From CAWARU01 sp963805795 (GTDB lineage Bacteria > Pseudomonadota > Gammaproteobacteria > UBA6186 > Azoamicaceae): a stretch of DNA of 64,000 bases. Positions 9,379 to 19,242 of this stretch are shown piece after piece (within the stretch, counting starts at the first letter, position 1; each line of letters opens with the position of its first letter). The position numbers and the translations under genes were made by a program. The stretch is from positions 434,001 through 498,000 of the forward strand of contig CAWDVG010000001.1 of the NCBI GenBank assembly GCA_963805795.1, written 5' to 3'. The notes under the pieces were generated by a model. It worked only from the letters and a program-made list of their open reading frames with translations. It did no database searches and was not told the origin of the DNA.

Positions 9379-10425
9379 ATGAAGCAATCTCTATGCATAC
9401 GGCTACAAGAGTTGGCGGATTTCTTAGGGGCAAAGTTAGAGGGTGACCCGAAATGTAAAATTTCGGGTCTTGCCTCTTTGGAATATGCCGAAGCTGGCCA
9501 ATTATCATTTTTAACCAACCGAGCTATCGAGGGAAATTACTTCATACGCGTGCTTCTGCAGTTTTATTGCGGCAGAGGATGCCAGTACTTAACGTCCTGT
9601 AATCACCGATAATCCTCGCTTGAGCCTGGCATCGTGCTGCAAGACTATTTGAAAACGGCCACAAAGAATCCGAATGTGCCGGAATACATCCTAGCGGTAT
9701 TCAGGAAATTGTCGGATTTCAGCCTCTGCTTCTATTGGTGCACATTGTGTTATCGGTGATGATCTGGAACTTAGGTGAAGGGGTTGTCGGCTGGGTTCTG
9801 TTATTGGTTCTGAATGCTCGCGTTGGGTGCGAAGACAGATATTAAACCCAAAGTAGTGTTGCATGAAAATGTTCGTATAGGAGAAGATTGCTTAATACGC
9901 AGTGGGGTACCGTACTGGGTGGCGATGGCTTTGGATATGCTTCATCAAGGCGCTTGGGTAAAAATGCCCCATTTAGGGGTGTTATCGTGGGGATCGAGTC
10001 GAAATTGGAGCCAATACCACGATTGATAGAGGTTTTTTGGAAGATACTCGATTGGGGATGGGGTTATTATCGATAATTTAGTCGGGTAGGACACAATGTG
10101 TCCATTGGAGGGGACAGCCATTGCGGGCTGTGTGGCATTGCAGGGAGTACCTCCATTGGTAAGGGGCTGTTTGATTGGGGGGGGCACCTAGTATTGCGGG
10201 GCATCTGACATCGCTGATAAAGTACAGCTTACAGCCATCTCGGGTGTTAATCATTCAATAGCCCGGAGGGGTATATTCTTCGGGCTTACCCGCGAAAGCC
10301 CAATCATATGTGGCGAAAGAACGCTGCCCGTTTCCAGTATTTAGATGATATGGCTAAGACGTTTACGGGCGTTAGAAATAAATGCAATTGAGGGTAGCAA
10401 CCCAGGGAAGAAAACTCGGGGTTGA
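9379..10425 (+). pseudogene. lpxD: LpxD UDP-3-O-acylglucosamine N-acyltransferase, frameshifted
   Basis: Third step of lipid A synthesis, N-acylation of UDP-3-O-acyl-glucosamine. Start ATG 9379 has TAAGG 7 bases upstream. The N terminus reads LQELADFLGAKLEGDPKC and ISGLASLEYAEAGQLSFL, typical of LpxD. The hexapeptide-repeat body can only be followed by hopping frames (for example DIKPKVVLHENVRIGEDC near 9840-9890 and the IESKLEPIP region near 10000). The end LRALEINAIEGSNPGKKTRG stops at TGA 10423-10425, overlapping the fabZ start. The region from 9540 to 10330 is the most damaged in the window and includes an eight-G run near 10177. Identity is clear; whether the damage is biological is not. 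Confidence 0.72.
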
Positions 10426-10866
10426 ATATTCAAGAGATAATAGAATGTATTCCACATCGCTTATCCTTTTCTATTAGTGGATAGAGTTTTAGAAATTGAA
10501 CAAGATAAAACTTATTGCCATAAAAAATGTCACCATCAATGAACCTTTTTTTCTGGTCATTTTCCGATTAAAGCAGTGATGCCTGGTGTATTAATCGTTG
10601 AAGCGCTGGCTCAAGCGGCTGCCATATTGGCTGTGAAGAGCGATTAAAGCCCAAGGCAATACAAGTCAATAAATCTTATTTTATTTAGGCTCCATTGAAA
10701 ATGCTCGTTTTAAAAAAATAGTTGTTCCGGGGATCAATTGCATATTGAAGTAGAAGTATTAAAACGTCGTGCACAGGTTTGGAAATTTAAAGGCACTGCC
10801 ACAGTAGAAGGAGAGGTTGTATGTACCGCAGAGATGACCAGTGCTGAAGGGAAGGTGAATTCGTGA
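10422..10866 (+). pseudogene. fabZ: FabZ 3-hydroxyacyl-ACP dehydratase, frameshifted
   Basis: Dehydrates 3-hydroxyacyl-ACP in fatty acid elongation. TTG 10422 overlaps the lpxD stop, and NIQEIIECIPHR follows with the conserved IPHRYPFLLVDRV region split by an indel near 10465. The catalytic stretch GHFPIKAVMPGVLIVEALAQ (10555-10614) is intact in one frame, including the histidine. The end HIEVEVLKRRAQVWKFKGTA runs cleanly to TGA 10864-10866. The total span (445 bases) is one base off a normal 148-codon gene, so the net length is almost unchanged. FabZ is normally essential, which again points to consensus errors. Confidence 0.75.
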
Positions 10867-11627
10867 TAGATAAACACGCTATTATCGATCCAAGTGCAAA
10901 AATTGCCAATAATGTAAGATCGGCCCTTGGACGGTGATTGGTCCCGATGTTGAAATTGGGGAAGGCACATGGATAGGTCCGCATGTGGTCATTAAAGGGC
11001 CAACCAAAATTGGAAAAGACAATAAAATTTACCAGTTTGCTTCATTGGTGAAGCACCTCAAGATAAAAGTTATAACGGTGAACCCACTCGTTTAGAGATA
11101 GGGGATCGGAATATTTTTAGAGAATTTGCACCATTCACCGAGGAACTGTTCAAGGCCGAGGTGACCCGAATTGGAAACGAAAATTTATTTATGGCCTATA
11201 CCCATGTTGCGCATGATTGTATGGTAGGGAATAAACGATATTTTCTAATAATGCTTCAATTGCTGGTCATGTTGCGGTGGGTGATTATGCTTATTTAGGC
11301 GGCATGGTGGGAGTGCACCAATATTGTTCGATGGGTGCTCATAGTTTTGCAGCAGGGGGTGCCATCATTTTTAAAGATGTTCCTCCCTTTGTGACGGTCT
11401 CAGGATATCCGGCGGAAGCACATGGATTAAATACCGTTGGATTAGAACGAAGAGGGTATAGCTCAGAAACAATTGCTGCATTAAAACGTGCTTATAAAAT
11501 TATATTTCGCCAAAGTTTCACCATTCAAGAGGCTATATCAGAATTAAATGCAATGATTGCAGCAACCCCAGAAGTGAAAATATTATCTGATTTCCTTTCT
11601 CAATCAACGCGAGGGATTGTCCGCTGA
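10863..11627 (+). pseudogene. lpxA: LpxA UDP-N-acetylglucosamine acyltransferase, frameshifted in its 5' half
   Basis: First step of lipid A synthesis, O-acylation of UDP-GlcNAc. GTG 10863 overlaps the fabZ stop (GTGA). Hexapeptide repeats are legible in several frames: IDKHAIIDPSAKIANNV, then IGPDVEIGEGTWIGPHVVIK, then GEAPQDKSYNGEPTRLEIGD and MAYTHVAHDCMVGN. The last part, from 11277 to the stop, is clean and carries GDYAYLGGMVGVHQYC and the C-terminal helices. The breaks look like single deletions, for example GTAAGATC for GTAACGATC near 10915 and AAA for AAAA near 11234. The total length of 765 bases is a multiple of three. Confidence 0.78.
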
Positions 11628-12884
11628 AGTTAACGGCGGGCATAGTCGTTGGTGAAGTTTCCGGTGAGAATCTGGCTACAGCTTTGCTCAGATCTTTGCA
11701 AGATCGTTTTGAAACAGTTCATTTAACGGGCGTTTTAGGTGAAAAATTAATCAAGGCAGGTGGCCAAGGACTTTTCCCTATGGAACGATTAATCGGTGGT
11801 GGGGCTTATTGAACCCCTGTGCGTATTCCAGAATTATTTCAATGCGTCGTTCCTTAATTCAATATTATATTCAAAATCCTCCTGATGTTTTTATTGGCGT
11901 TGATGCCCCAGATTTTAATTTAGGTTTAGAAAAAATTTTGCATAAACATCAAATTCCAACCGTGCATTATGTAAGCCCAACGGTTTGGGCTTGGCGACAA
12001 GGACGTATTCATAACATTAAAAAGGCCGTTGATTTAATGTTGGCATTATTTCCCTTTGAATCCAAATTTTATGAAAAACATAAGGTCCCTGTTTGCTTTA
12101 CTGGGCATCCACTAGCAGATCAAATTCCTTTGGAGGGAGAAAAAGCGTTAGCGGGAAGGGCGGAGCAAGCTCGGAAAAGCTTGGGATTGAATCTCAATAA
12201 ACCCGTTATAGCTTTATTACCGGGAAGTCGCGATAAAGAAATTACTTCTTTAAGTGAAATCTATTTAAAGACAGCAAAATGGTGTTATGAGCAAGAACCG
12301 CAATTACAGTTTGTAGTGGCATTGGTCAAGGGAAGTCATCAACAGCAATTTATAAATTTGAAAGCTAAAATTGCGCCAGAACTCACAATGGTCATTTTAG
12401 AAAACAAGACAAGTTTAGCATTAGAAGCTTGCGATGTAGCACTTGTAAAAGCAGGTACTGCAACCTTAGAAGTAATGTTACATAAAAAACCCATGGTGGT
12501 TTCCTATCGAGTTCATCCTATAACCTATCAAATATTTAAACGCTTAATTAAAGTTCCTTGGGTGGCCTTACCGAATTTGTTGGCAGAAGAACAATTAGTG
12601 CCTGAGTTTTTGCAAGAAGACATGCAACCCGAAAAGATGGGGCGCGCGCTTTTGGCTTTATTGGATGGTGATAATACGAAGCTTCCTTTGCACAGTCATA
12701 AATCGGGGAAAAATCGATATATTTTGCTCAACATAAGAATGGCGCGGGCAGAACTTTTATCAACCGTCAGGATATGATCAACCGCTTTTATGAATTGCAT
12801 CATTTGCTAAAACGAGGGGCGAGTGAGAGGGCTGCAGAGGCCATCGAGGGATTGCTTTCATGGAAATATACAAGTATTTTGTGA
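11624..12884 (+). pseudogene. lpxB: LpxB lipid-A-disaccharide synthase, frameshifted at both ends
   Basis: Glycosyltransferase (GT19) that joins two acylated glucosamines. The N terminus GIVVGEVSGENLATALL begins right at the lpxA stop (CTG 11624 or a nearby start). A break near 11795-11830 interrupts the expected PMERLSVMGLIEPL region. From about 11840 to 12777 the frame is clean and contains IGVDAPDFNLGLEKILHK, VWAWRQGRI, LLPGSRDKEI and KAGTATLEVMLHKKPMV, all LpxB hallmarks. After a stop at 12775-12777 the C terminus FYELHHLLKRGASERAAEAI continues in another frame to TGA 12882-12884. A gene caller would take 11809-12777 as a 322-residue partial protein. Confidence 0.8.
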
Positions 12885-13015
12885 TAGGCTACCCCGATTG
12901 CTCTGTATAAGGTAATTTTGTCCTCTTATTAGATTATAAGTTTATTGACTTTCTATTATTTGTTCAGATACTCTTATCTTAAGGGTTAGTTTTTGAATAA
13001 TTTAGGAAAAATGAG

Positions 13016-14677
13016 ATGAAACTCCCAATTGGACAAAGCAATTTCCGAAAAATTATCGATAGTGGGTTTACATTAATTGATAAAAGCTTATTGATTCGTG
13101 ATATCTTAAATGACACTGAAGTCATCTTAATTACCCGCCCTCGACGATTTGGTAAAACCTTGAATCTTTCTATGTTACAGCATTTTTTTGCAAAAGAAGT
13201 ATTGGGTCTACCCACTGAAGGACTATTTGATAATTTATTAATAACAAAAGCAGGTAGTCAATATTTAGACCATCAGGGTCGGTATCCTGTGATTTTAATT
13301 ACTCTAAAAGACATTAAATCGACCCATTTTCAAGCTGCTTACGATAGTTTCTGCCATGCCGTTTCTGATCTCTATTCTGAACATCGTTATTTATTAGAAA
13401 GTTCTGCTTTGCATGAAGATGAGAAAGAATTTTTTGAATCCATATTAAGACAGAAAGCGAGCCGTACGAATATTGAAGCTTCATTAAAGAATATAACTAA
13501 ATATTTGTTTCAACATTTTGGGGCTAAACCTTTGGTATTAATTGATGAATATGACTCCCCCATTCAAAATGCCTATATGCATGGTTTTTACAAAGAAATG
13601 ATGGATTTAATTCGAAGTTTTTTGGGAAGGGGTTTAAAGGACAATCCTTATTTATTTAAATCTGTATTAACAGGAATTTTACGTGTCTCTAAAGAAAGTT
13701 TATTTTCGGATTTAAATAATATTCGAGTATATTCATTATTACATTCAGAATATGGTGAGTATTTTGGCTTTACTGAAGCAGAAGTAAAAAAATTGCTGGC
13801 AGAAGCTCAGTTGCAAAACAAAGGAGATGAAATTCGTGATTGGTACAACGGTTACCAAATCGGAGAAACAACTGTTTATAACCCCTGGTCAATTATTAAC
13901 TGCTTGGCTGAAAAAGGAAAATTGCAACCTTATTGGGTGAATACTAGTGATAATGTGCTCATTAAGGATCTGATCCTTCATTCAACGACGGATTTTAAAT
14001 CTATATTAGAGTTGTTATTGCAAGGATCAAAAGTAGAAATGATTATTGACGAACAAGTCGTGTTTCAATATTTGAAATCAAATGAACTTGCAATCTGGTG
14101 TTTATTCTTGATGGCAGGTTATTTAAAAGTTATGGATCAAAAAGAGACGGATCAAGGAATATTATGTAGTTTAGCCATCCCTAATCGTGAAGTGCGCAAT
14201 TTGTACCGTCGAATTATTGAAACTTGGCTCTCAGATGGTCGTGTATTAAGCTGGTATAATCAGTTTCTGGTTGAATTGCTGAATGGTCATGTTGAAAAAA
14301 TGAAAAAATATTTGAATGAAATATTAATTAATACTGCAAGTATACACGACCTATCAAAGCAGCCCGAAATATTTTATCATGGATTAATGTTAGGTTTAAC
14401 GGCGAGTATACATAATGACTATGAAATTAAGTCCAACAGAGAATCCGGTTTTGGATTTTATGACATCGTGATTATTCCTCGAGATTTAAAGAAGCTTGGA
14501 ATCGTATTAGAATTAAAAGTTGCCAAAGAAAATGAATTAGAAAAAACTGCTCAAGCTGCCCTGCAACAAATTAAAGATAAACAATATAGCTCTGAATTGA
14601 CATCGCGCGGTATACAAAGGATTCTTAAAATAGGTATCGCTTTTTTAGGGAAGCAGTTACAGATCGCTTTTGAATAA
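13016..14677 (+). CDS. AAA-ATPase-like protein with C-terminal PD-(D/E)XK nuclease domain
   Basis: Protein of 553 residues of the family often annotated AAA-ATPase_like plus PDDEXK_9. The P-loop region is RPRRFGKTLN (residues 41-50), the Walker B-like LVLIDEYDSPIQNAY is near residue 175, and the C-terminal nuclease-fold signature GFYDIVIIP...VLELKVAK is at about 480-505 (D, then E-x-K). The family is common and highly copied in host-associated bacteria, but its role is unproven; mobile-element or conflict functions have been suggested. The frame is undamaged, in contrast to the genes just upstream. The product looks cytosolic. Confidence 0.82.
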   Translation: MKLPIGQSNFRKIIDSGFTLIDKSLLIRDILNDTEVILITRPRRFGKTLNLSMLQHFFAKEVLGLPTEGLFDNLLITKAGSQYLDHQGRYPVILITLKDIKSTHFQAAYDSFCHAVSDLYSEHRYLLESSALHEDEKEFFESILRQKASRTNIEASLKNITKYLFQHFGAKPLVLIDEYDSPIQNAYMHGFYKEMMDLIRSFLGRGLKDNPYLFKSVLTGILRVSKESLFSDLNNIRVYSLLHSEYGEYFGFTEAEVKKLLAEAQLQNKGDEIRDWYNGYQIGETTVYNPWSIINCLAEKGKLQPYWVNTSDNVLIKDLILHSTTDFKSILELLLQGSKVEMIIDEQVVFQYLKSNELAIWCLFLMAGYLKVMDQKETDQGILCSLAIPNREVRNLYRRIIETWLSDGRVLSWYNQFLVELLNGHVEKMKKYLNEILINTASIHDLSKQPEIFYHGLMLGLTASIHNDYEIKSNRESGFGFYDIVIIPRDLKKLGIVLELKVAKENELEKTAQAALQQIKDKQYSSELTSRGIQRILKIGIAFLGKQLQIAFE

Positions 14678-14726
14678 CGACTTTTACAGAAGTTGACGTT
14701 CGCATGGAAAATCTATAGTAACTGAT

Positions 14727-16082
14727 CTACTTTTTAGGTTCTGCCTCGCCCTCAGGTTGCCCCACAACAACAAATGTAAGATGCTCAGGATCTAAATGCT
14801 TTTTGGTGGCTTGATTCACTTGTTCTAACGTGATGGCTTCAAAAAGTGCTTTATTTTGATTGATGTAATCTTTAGGAAGACCTGCTAAATGGCTGGTTAA
14901 AAGAAACTGTGCAATCCCTTCTGGAGTTGTAAAAAGTAGAGCATACTCACCTAATAATCCCTTTTTGGAAGCGGAGAATTCTTCTTCTGTAACACCTTTT
15001 TCCTTTAATTGTGACCAAGTTTCTTTAATCAATTTGATCATTTCTGGTGTTTTTTGATTTTCAGCTTCGAATTGGCCCGACAATAAAGAAGATTTTGCCC
15101 AATGATTAAAATTGGTGTCAATTTGATATACCAAACCCCGTTTTTCCCGAGCTTCGATCCATAATCGGCTTGTGAAGGGGCGCCCACCTAAAATGTCGTT
15201 TACGATCAACATAGGTAAGTAGTCTTTATCTTGGCGAGATATCGTGGGTTGTCCAAAAACGACGCCGCTTTGAGGCGTGTTTTTAGAGATTAAGGTGATA
15301 TCTCCAGTGGAATTAACAGTAATATGACTTAAGGGTTCTAGGGTCGTTTTTTGCGGTAATGCTGCGAAAGTATCATCAATATAGTGGGTTAACTCCTTTT
15401 GCGAAACATTGCCAATCACAGAAAAGATTAAACGGCTTTTAGTAAAGCGTTCTTGATATGCAGTTTTAAGATCACTTAAAGTAATGGATTGTCGACCATC
15501 TAAAGTTCCATAACTTGGTTTTGAATAATACTGACCATTAAACATTTTTTGCATCAGAACTTTACTGGCAAATTCCCTTTCAGATGAGGTGGCTAGACGA
15601 GATCCAGAGGGATCAAAATTTTTCTTTTTATCCAGTTCCTGCGGGTTAAATGCGGGTTCACGAATCATTTGTTTCAATAGCGCGAAGACTTCTTTTAACT
15701 TACTGGTAGGTGCTTTAAAACTAAACACGATATTGTCAGCATCGACGGAAGCATGGATGCCTCCTAAAACACCAATGTCTTTTAGCTTTTTATTGAGCGC
15801 ATTGTGATCCAAATCCTTTTTGCTTTGTTCGAATAGCAAGTCGATCATGATTGAAGATAAGCCTTCTTTTCCGGTAGGATCATAAGCACTGCCTGTGCCT
15901 TTTAAAGCAAATAGAACCGTGGTTAATTGCGTGGAGTTATCCGCAACAAACAAAACCGGAATGTGTTGCTTGGTATTAAATTCTTGGACTAAGACTTCCG
16001 CGTTGGCGTTAAAACTAAAGAATAAAATAGAGCTGAACAAAATAAAATTTCGGAGCACTTGTCGTTTTGGAAATTGAAACAT
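14727..16082 (-). CDS. M16 peptidase-family protein without the zinc motif
   Basis: A 451-residue periplasmic or secreted protein with a signal peptide (SILFFSFNANAEV). It has the two-lobed M16 fold but lacks HxxEH; the equivalent position reads SSIMIDLLFEQ. The C-terminal lobe has FGQPTISRQDKDYLPM and GGRPFTSRLWIEAREKRGLVY, the typical partner-subunit sequence with the R/Y pair. It lies 52 bases downstream of the catalytic M16 gene on the same strand. Such pairs act as a heterodimer, one catalytic and one substrate-binding; this division of labour is inference from the family. Confidence 0.87.
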   Translation of the reverse strand: MFQFPKRQVLRNFILFSSILFFSFNANAEVLVQEFNTKQHIPVLFVADNSTQLTTVLFALKGTGSAYDPTGKEGLSSIMIDLLFEQSKKDLDHNALNKKLKDIGVLGGIHASVDADNIVFSFKAPTSKLKEVFALLKQMIREPAFNPQELDKKKNFDPSGSRLATSSEREFASKVLMQKMFNGQYYSKPSYGTLDGRQSITLSDLKTAYQERFTKSRLIFSVIGNVSQKELTHYIDDTFAALPQKTTLEPLSHITVNSTGDITLISKNTPQSGVVFGQPTISRQDKDYLPMLIVNDILGGRPFTSRLWIEAREKRGLVYQIDTNFNHWAKSSLLSGQFEAENQKTPEMIKLIKETWSQLKEKGVTEEEFSASKKGLLGEYALLFTTPEGIAQFLLTSHLAGLPKDYINQNKALFEAITLEQVNQATKKHLDPEHLTFVVVGQPEGEAEPKK

Positions 16083-16134
16083 ATTATGAATCCTTACTGT
16101 ATTAATGAATAAAACTAAAAATTAATCGAAACAT

Positions 16135-17499
16135 TTATTTTTGGGCAACATGATCGGTATAAACAGTTACTTCGGGATGCACACCCAAAACCTCTTTTGC
16201 AGCCTCTTGTATCTCTTCTTTTTTAACGGCTTCTAGTACATCTAACCAATTTTCTAGATCCTGGATAGAATACCCGAGGGCCATATGTTCGCCAAAATAA
16301 TCGGCAATGCCATGCAAGGAATCATGAAGATAGAGATATTCAAATTTTCTTTGCTCCTTCGCTTTGTTTAGTTCTTCTTCGTTTACACCTTCCATAATGA
16401 GGCGACGAATGGAAGCTTCCACACTTGCTTCTAATAGAGGTAAATCTGAAGGATTGGTAGGGGCAGCTGCAATAGTAAAGCTATAAGGATCATAAAAAGC
16501 ACCTATATAGCCAACAGAAATAAAATGAGCCATTTTTTGATTTTGGACCAAATTTTGGCTTAAACGCCCATAGTTGGGGTCACCCAAAATATCCTGTAGT
16601 AGAATCAAAACAGCTTCTTTGTGTAACGAAGCGGTTCTATGATTAGGCGCCCGATAAATTCTTTCAAAAAAACTACTAACTTGAGGAGAACGGATTTCGA
16701 CCTTTGCTGTTGTGCCCCGATGTGTAGGTTCTTCTGCACGTTTCCTAGGAGTGGGTGCTTGATGTGGAATTTGGCCATAATATTTTTCAATTTGAGGCAT
16801 TAAGGCTTCTACCTGCACATCACCTGCGATAACTAATATAGCATTACTTGGCCGATACCAGGTTTGATAAAATTCACGGACTGCTTCAGGCGTGTATCGA
16901 CGAATATGTTCCTCAAATCCAATGATGGGTTTACCATAAGGATGTTGCCAAAAGAAACTAGCATTGGCGGCTTCAGAAACGAGTTGCATATCTTGAGAAT
17001 CTGTAACCGAGCGACGCTCCTGAAGCACGACTTCTCGCTCTTTTTCTACATCATCAGGTAAGATGGATAAATTTTGCATACGATCGGCTTCCATTTCCAT
17101 GACGGTAGGTAAATAATCTTTTGCAATGGTGACAAAAAAACCAGTTCTATCCCAGGTTGTGGTCGCATTTTGACTTCCACCCAAGTTATTAAGTACACGC
17201 TTAAAGGTATCTCCGGGATAATTTTTTGAACCTTTAAACATCATGTGCTCAAGAAAATGTGCAATACCACTCAAATTAGTGGGCGAATCGGCAAATCCGG
17301 CTCTATACCAGAGCGCATGGTAAACAACTGGGGCTCTATTATTTGGTAAAATTACCACCTCAAGACCATTTTTTAATGTGCAATGGTGATAATTAAAATG
17401 TTCCTTTGCAAAAAGGGGCTGACTTACGCAAAGTAAAAACGGAGTAAGTATAGTAACTAACAATGAAGTTACGCGTTTATCATTGAGCATTTTTTTCAT
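16135..17499 (-). CDS. M16 family zinc metallopeptidase, catalytic partner
   Basis: A 454-residue zinc protease with an N-terminal signal peptide (LCVSQPLFAKE). The inverted zinc motif HFLEH is at residues 81-85, with the third ligand expected in the EREVVLQERR segment (about 154-163). The C-terminal lobe (SSFFERIYRAPNH onward) completes the M16 fold. It is the first gene of a two-gene unit with the inactive homologue downstream. The substrate is not evident; related pairs degrade periplasmic peptides. Upstream, a 32-base-arm palindrome sits in the gap to the divergent porin. Confidence 0.9.
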   Translation of the reverse strand: MKKMLNDKRVTSLLVTILTPFLLCVSQPLFAKEHFNYHHCTLKNGLEVVILPNNRAPVVYHALWYRAGFADSPTNLSGIAHFLEHMMFKGSKNYPGDTFKRVLNNLGGSQNATTTWDRTGFFVTIAKDYLPTVMEMEADRMQNLSILPDDVEKEREVVLQERRSVTDSQDMQLVSEAANASFFWQHPYGKPIIGFEEHIRRYTPEAVREFYQTWYRPSNAILVIAGDVQVEALMPQIEKYYGQIPHQAPTPRKRAEEPTHRGTTAKVEIRSPQVSSFFERIYRAPNHRTASLHKEAVLILLQDILGDPNYGRLSQNLVQNQKMAHFISVGYIGAFYDPYSFTIAAAPTNPSDLPLLEASVEASIRRLIMEGVNEEELNKAKEQRKFEYLYLHDSLHGIADYFGEHMALGYSIQDLENWLDVLEAVKKEEIQEAAKEVLGVHPEVTVYTDHVAQK

Positions 17500-17627
17500 A
17501 AAATATTGGCCTTTATAGTCGCTTATCTAATAATGTTAATCCGATTTTTTGTTGAAAATATCATGAAAGACTATTGTATGTTAACTCGCCATCAAAAACA
17601 ATAGTGAAGGTGTCAAGTCTGAATTCG

Positions 17628-17720
17628 AAGGGGTCAAAGCTGGACAATAGACAAATCTTATATTCAAATTAAATATTATAATTTCATCAAGATTTGTCTA
17701 TTGTCCAGCTTTGACCCCTT
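17628..17720. repeat. Perfect palindromic element, 32-base arms
   Basis: The left arm 17628-17659 begins AAGGGGTCAAAGC and the right arm 17689-17720 is its exact reverse complement, with a 29-base AT-rich loop. T residues follow the right arm, so it could also end transcription. It shares its arm sequence with the element at 25071-25180 (GGACAATAGACAAA core) and more distantly with 43811-43890. It lies in the 302-base gap between the M16 protease and porin genes; the rest of that gap shows nothing else except GGTGTCAAGTCTG at 17610, whose complement recurs at 61069. Confidence 0.9.
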
Positions 17721-17801
17721 TTTTATAGTGCCTCTACACAATTAAATATTAAATGTGTTAAAGTAATTTTTTCCTATTGTTTTAAAGGAAGGGTGGAGGA
17801 C

Positions 17802-19196
17802 ATGAAAAAGAATATTTATTCAAAATTAAATTCCATTTTGCTCGTTGCAATTGTCACGATATGGGGTTTTATTAGTTCAGGAACTGTTTCTGCTGCAGAT
17901 CGCAGTGCTGATATTTCTCAAGAACGTCTTGCAAATATATTAAAGACCACGGGTGGTAAAGGTTGGCAAATAAAATCTAATGGTGGCCTGCTTTATATTA
18001 ACCCTCAAGACAAGCGTTTTTGGTTCGCAATTTCTGGCGTGTTGCGAGTGGATCAAACTTATTTTTCTGGCAAAACACGGGATGTAGGTCCTTTCTTTGT
18101 AGGACGTGTTCCTATTCCTTTCCCATCGGGTGCCCATATTAGAAAATTGGAAGTAGATTTAACCGGTGGTATCGGGAAAGATTGGAATTATACTGTAGGT
18201 GTCGATTTTGGATTGGTTACTGGAACAATTACTAGATTATCAGATTCCTGGATAGCCTATGCAGGTTTCGCTGACAATATCGAAATTTTTCTTGGACGAC
18301 ATTCTGCTAACTGGTTTGGTTTAGAAAATTCTACAAGTACTAGCTGGTACCCCTTTTTGGAACGTAGCTCTATGGCTAACATCTTTTATCCTGGAGATGG
18401 TTTAGGGCTTTTGGCTGATTATTGGTTAGACGATGCAGGATTTACTTTTTTACTCTTACAGCCGGATCAAGGTACCAAAATTGTTAGCAATGATGGTCGA
18501 AGATTTGGGAATGATCGCTGCATGGGGTTGGTAAGAGGTACTTTTGCACCTTGCCATGATTTAGGAAATGTTTGGCATTTTGGTCTTTCAGGGGTTTATC
18601 GTCAGAACGATGCTGCTCTAAATCAGCTCCCCCAGAATGATTTTGTGATGTCAACACGTCCCGCAGGTGCGCGTGCTAGAAACACACCGGCATTAGTAAA
18701 TACAGGTTTATTGAGTGTTAATAGAGCCTATGCAGGTAACGTTGAATTTGCGCGTCAATGTGGACCTTGGATCATTCAGGCAGAATACTCACAAGCTTTA
18801 ATTAAACGACAAGGCGCTACATTAGGGTCGGTGCAAATTAGAGGTTGGGATATTCAAACCCAATATATGTTAACTGGTGAAATTCATAAATATGATGTTC
18901 GAGATGGTAATTTCGGCGGCATAGACGTTAAATCACCCTATGGCGCATGGGAAGTGGCTGCTCGATACGACTATGTCAATCTAGATGATAAAGATCTAAG
19001 AGGTGGTAAAGAACATGATCTAACTTTAGGCTTGAGTTGCTATTGGAATAATAATGTTCGTTTATCATTAAACTATACATTTGCACAATTGTACCCGAAT
19101 CCACAACCCATTGCAGCTTTGCCTGCTCAGCCATCGAATTTTAACAAACGTAATCTAAATATTATCGCGGCGCGAATTCAGGTGAAATTTAAATAG
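17802..19196 (+). CDS. OprP-like outer-membrane porin (first copy)
   Basis: A 464-residue beta-barrel protein of the phosphate-selective porin O/P type. A signal peptide ends near GTVSAADRS. Beta-strand patterns with alternating aromatics follow, including HIRKLEVDLTGGIGKDWNYT and DSWIAYAGF, and the last strand ends NIIAARIQVKFK. ATG 17802 is chosen over GTG 17793 because it gives a compact signal peptide and sits behind AAGGAAGGGTGGAGG. It is clearly related to the porin at 29259 (same strand order; WEVAARYDYVNL against WEIAARYSGLTL). Coxiella P1 is a plausible functional relative. A hairpin terminator follows. Confidence 0.88.
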   Translation: MKKNIYSKLNSILLVAIVTIWGFISSGTVSAADRSADISQERLANILKTTGGKGWQIKSNGGLLYINPQDKRFWFAISGVLRVDQTYFSGKTRDVGPFFVGRVPIPFPSGAHIRKLEVDLTGGIGKDWNYTVGVDFGLVTGTITRLSDSWIAYAGFADNIEIFLGRHSANWFGLENSTSTSWYPFLERSSMANIFYPGDGLGLLADYWLDDAGFTFLLLQPDQGTKIVSNDGRRFGNDRCMGLVRGTFAPCHDLGNVWHFGLSGVYRQNDAALNQLPQNDFVMSTRPAGARARNTPALVNTGLLSVNRAYAGNVEFARQCGPWIIQAEYSQALIKRQGATLGSVQIRGWDIQTQYMLTGEIHKYDVRDGNFGGIDVKSPYGAWEVAARYDYVNLDDKDLRGGKEHDLTLGLSCYWNNNVRLSLNYTFAQLYPNPQPIAALPAQPSNFNKRNLNIIAARIQVKFK

Positions 19197-19208
19197 GGAT
19201 TGTTTTGC

Positions 19209-19238
19209 AGAGGAGTCGGTTTCCGACTCCTCTTATTA
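19209..19238. terminator. Hairpin terminator between porin and convergent gene
   Basis: An 11-base perfect stem AGAGGAGTCGG / CCGACTCCTCT (19209-19219 and 19223-19233) with a TTT loop, 12 bases after the porin stop and followed by TTATTAT. It also ends at the last codons of the minus-strand gene, so it may serve both directions. Confidence 0.8.
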
Positions 19239-19242
19239 TCCA

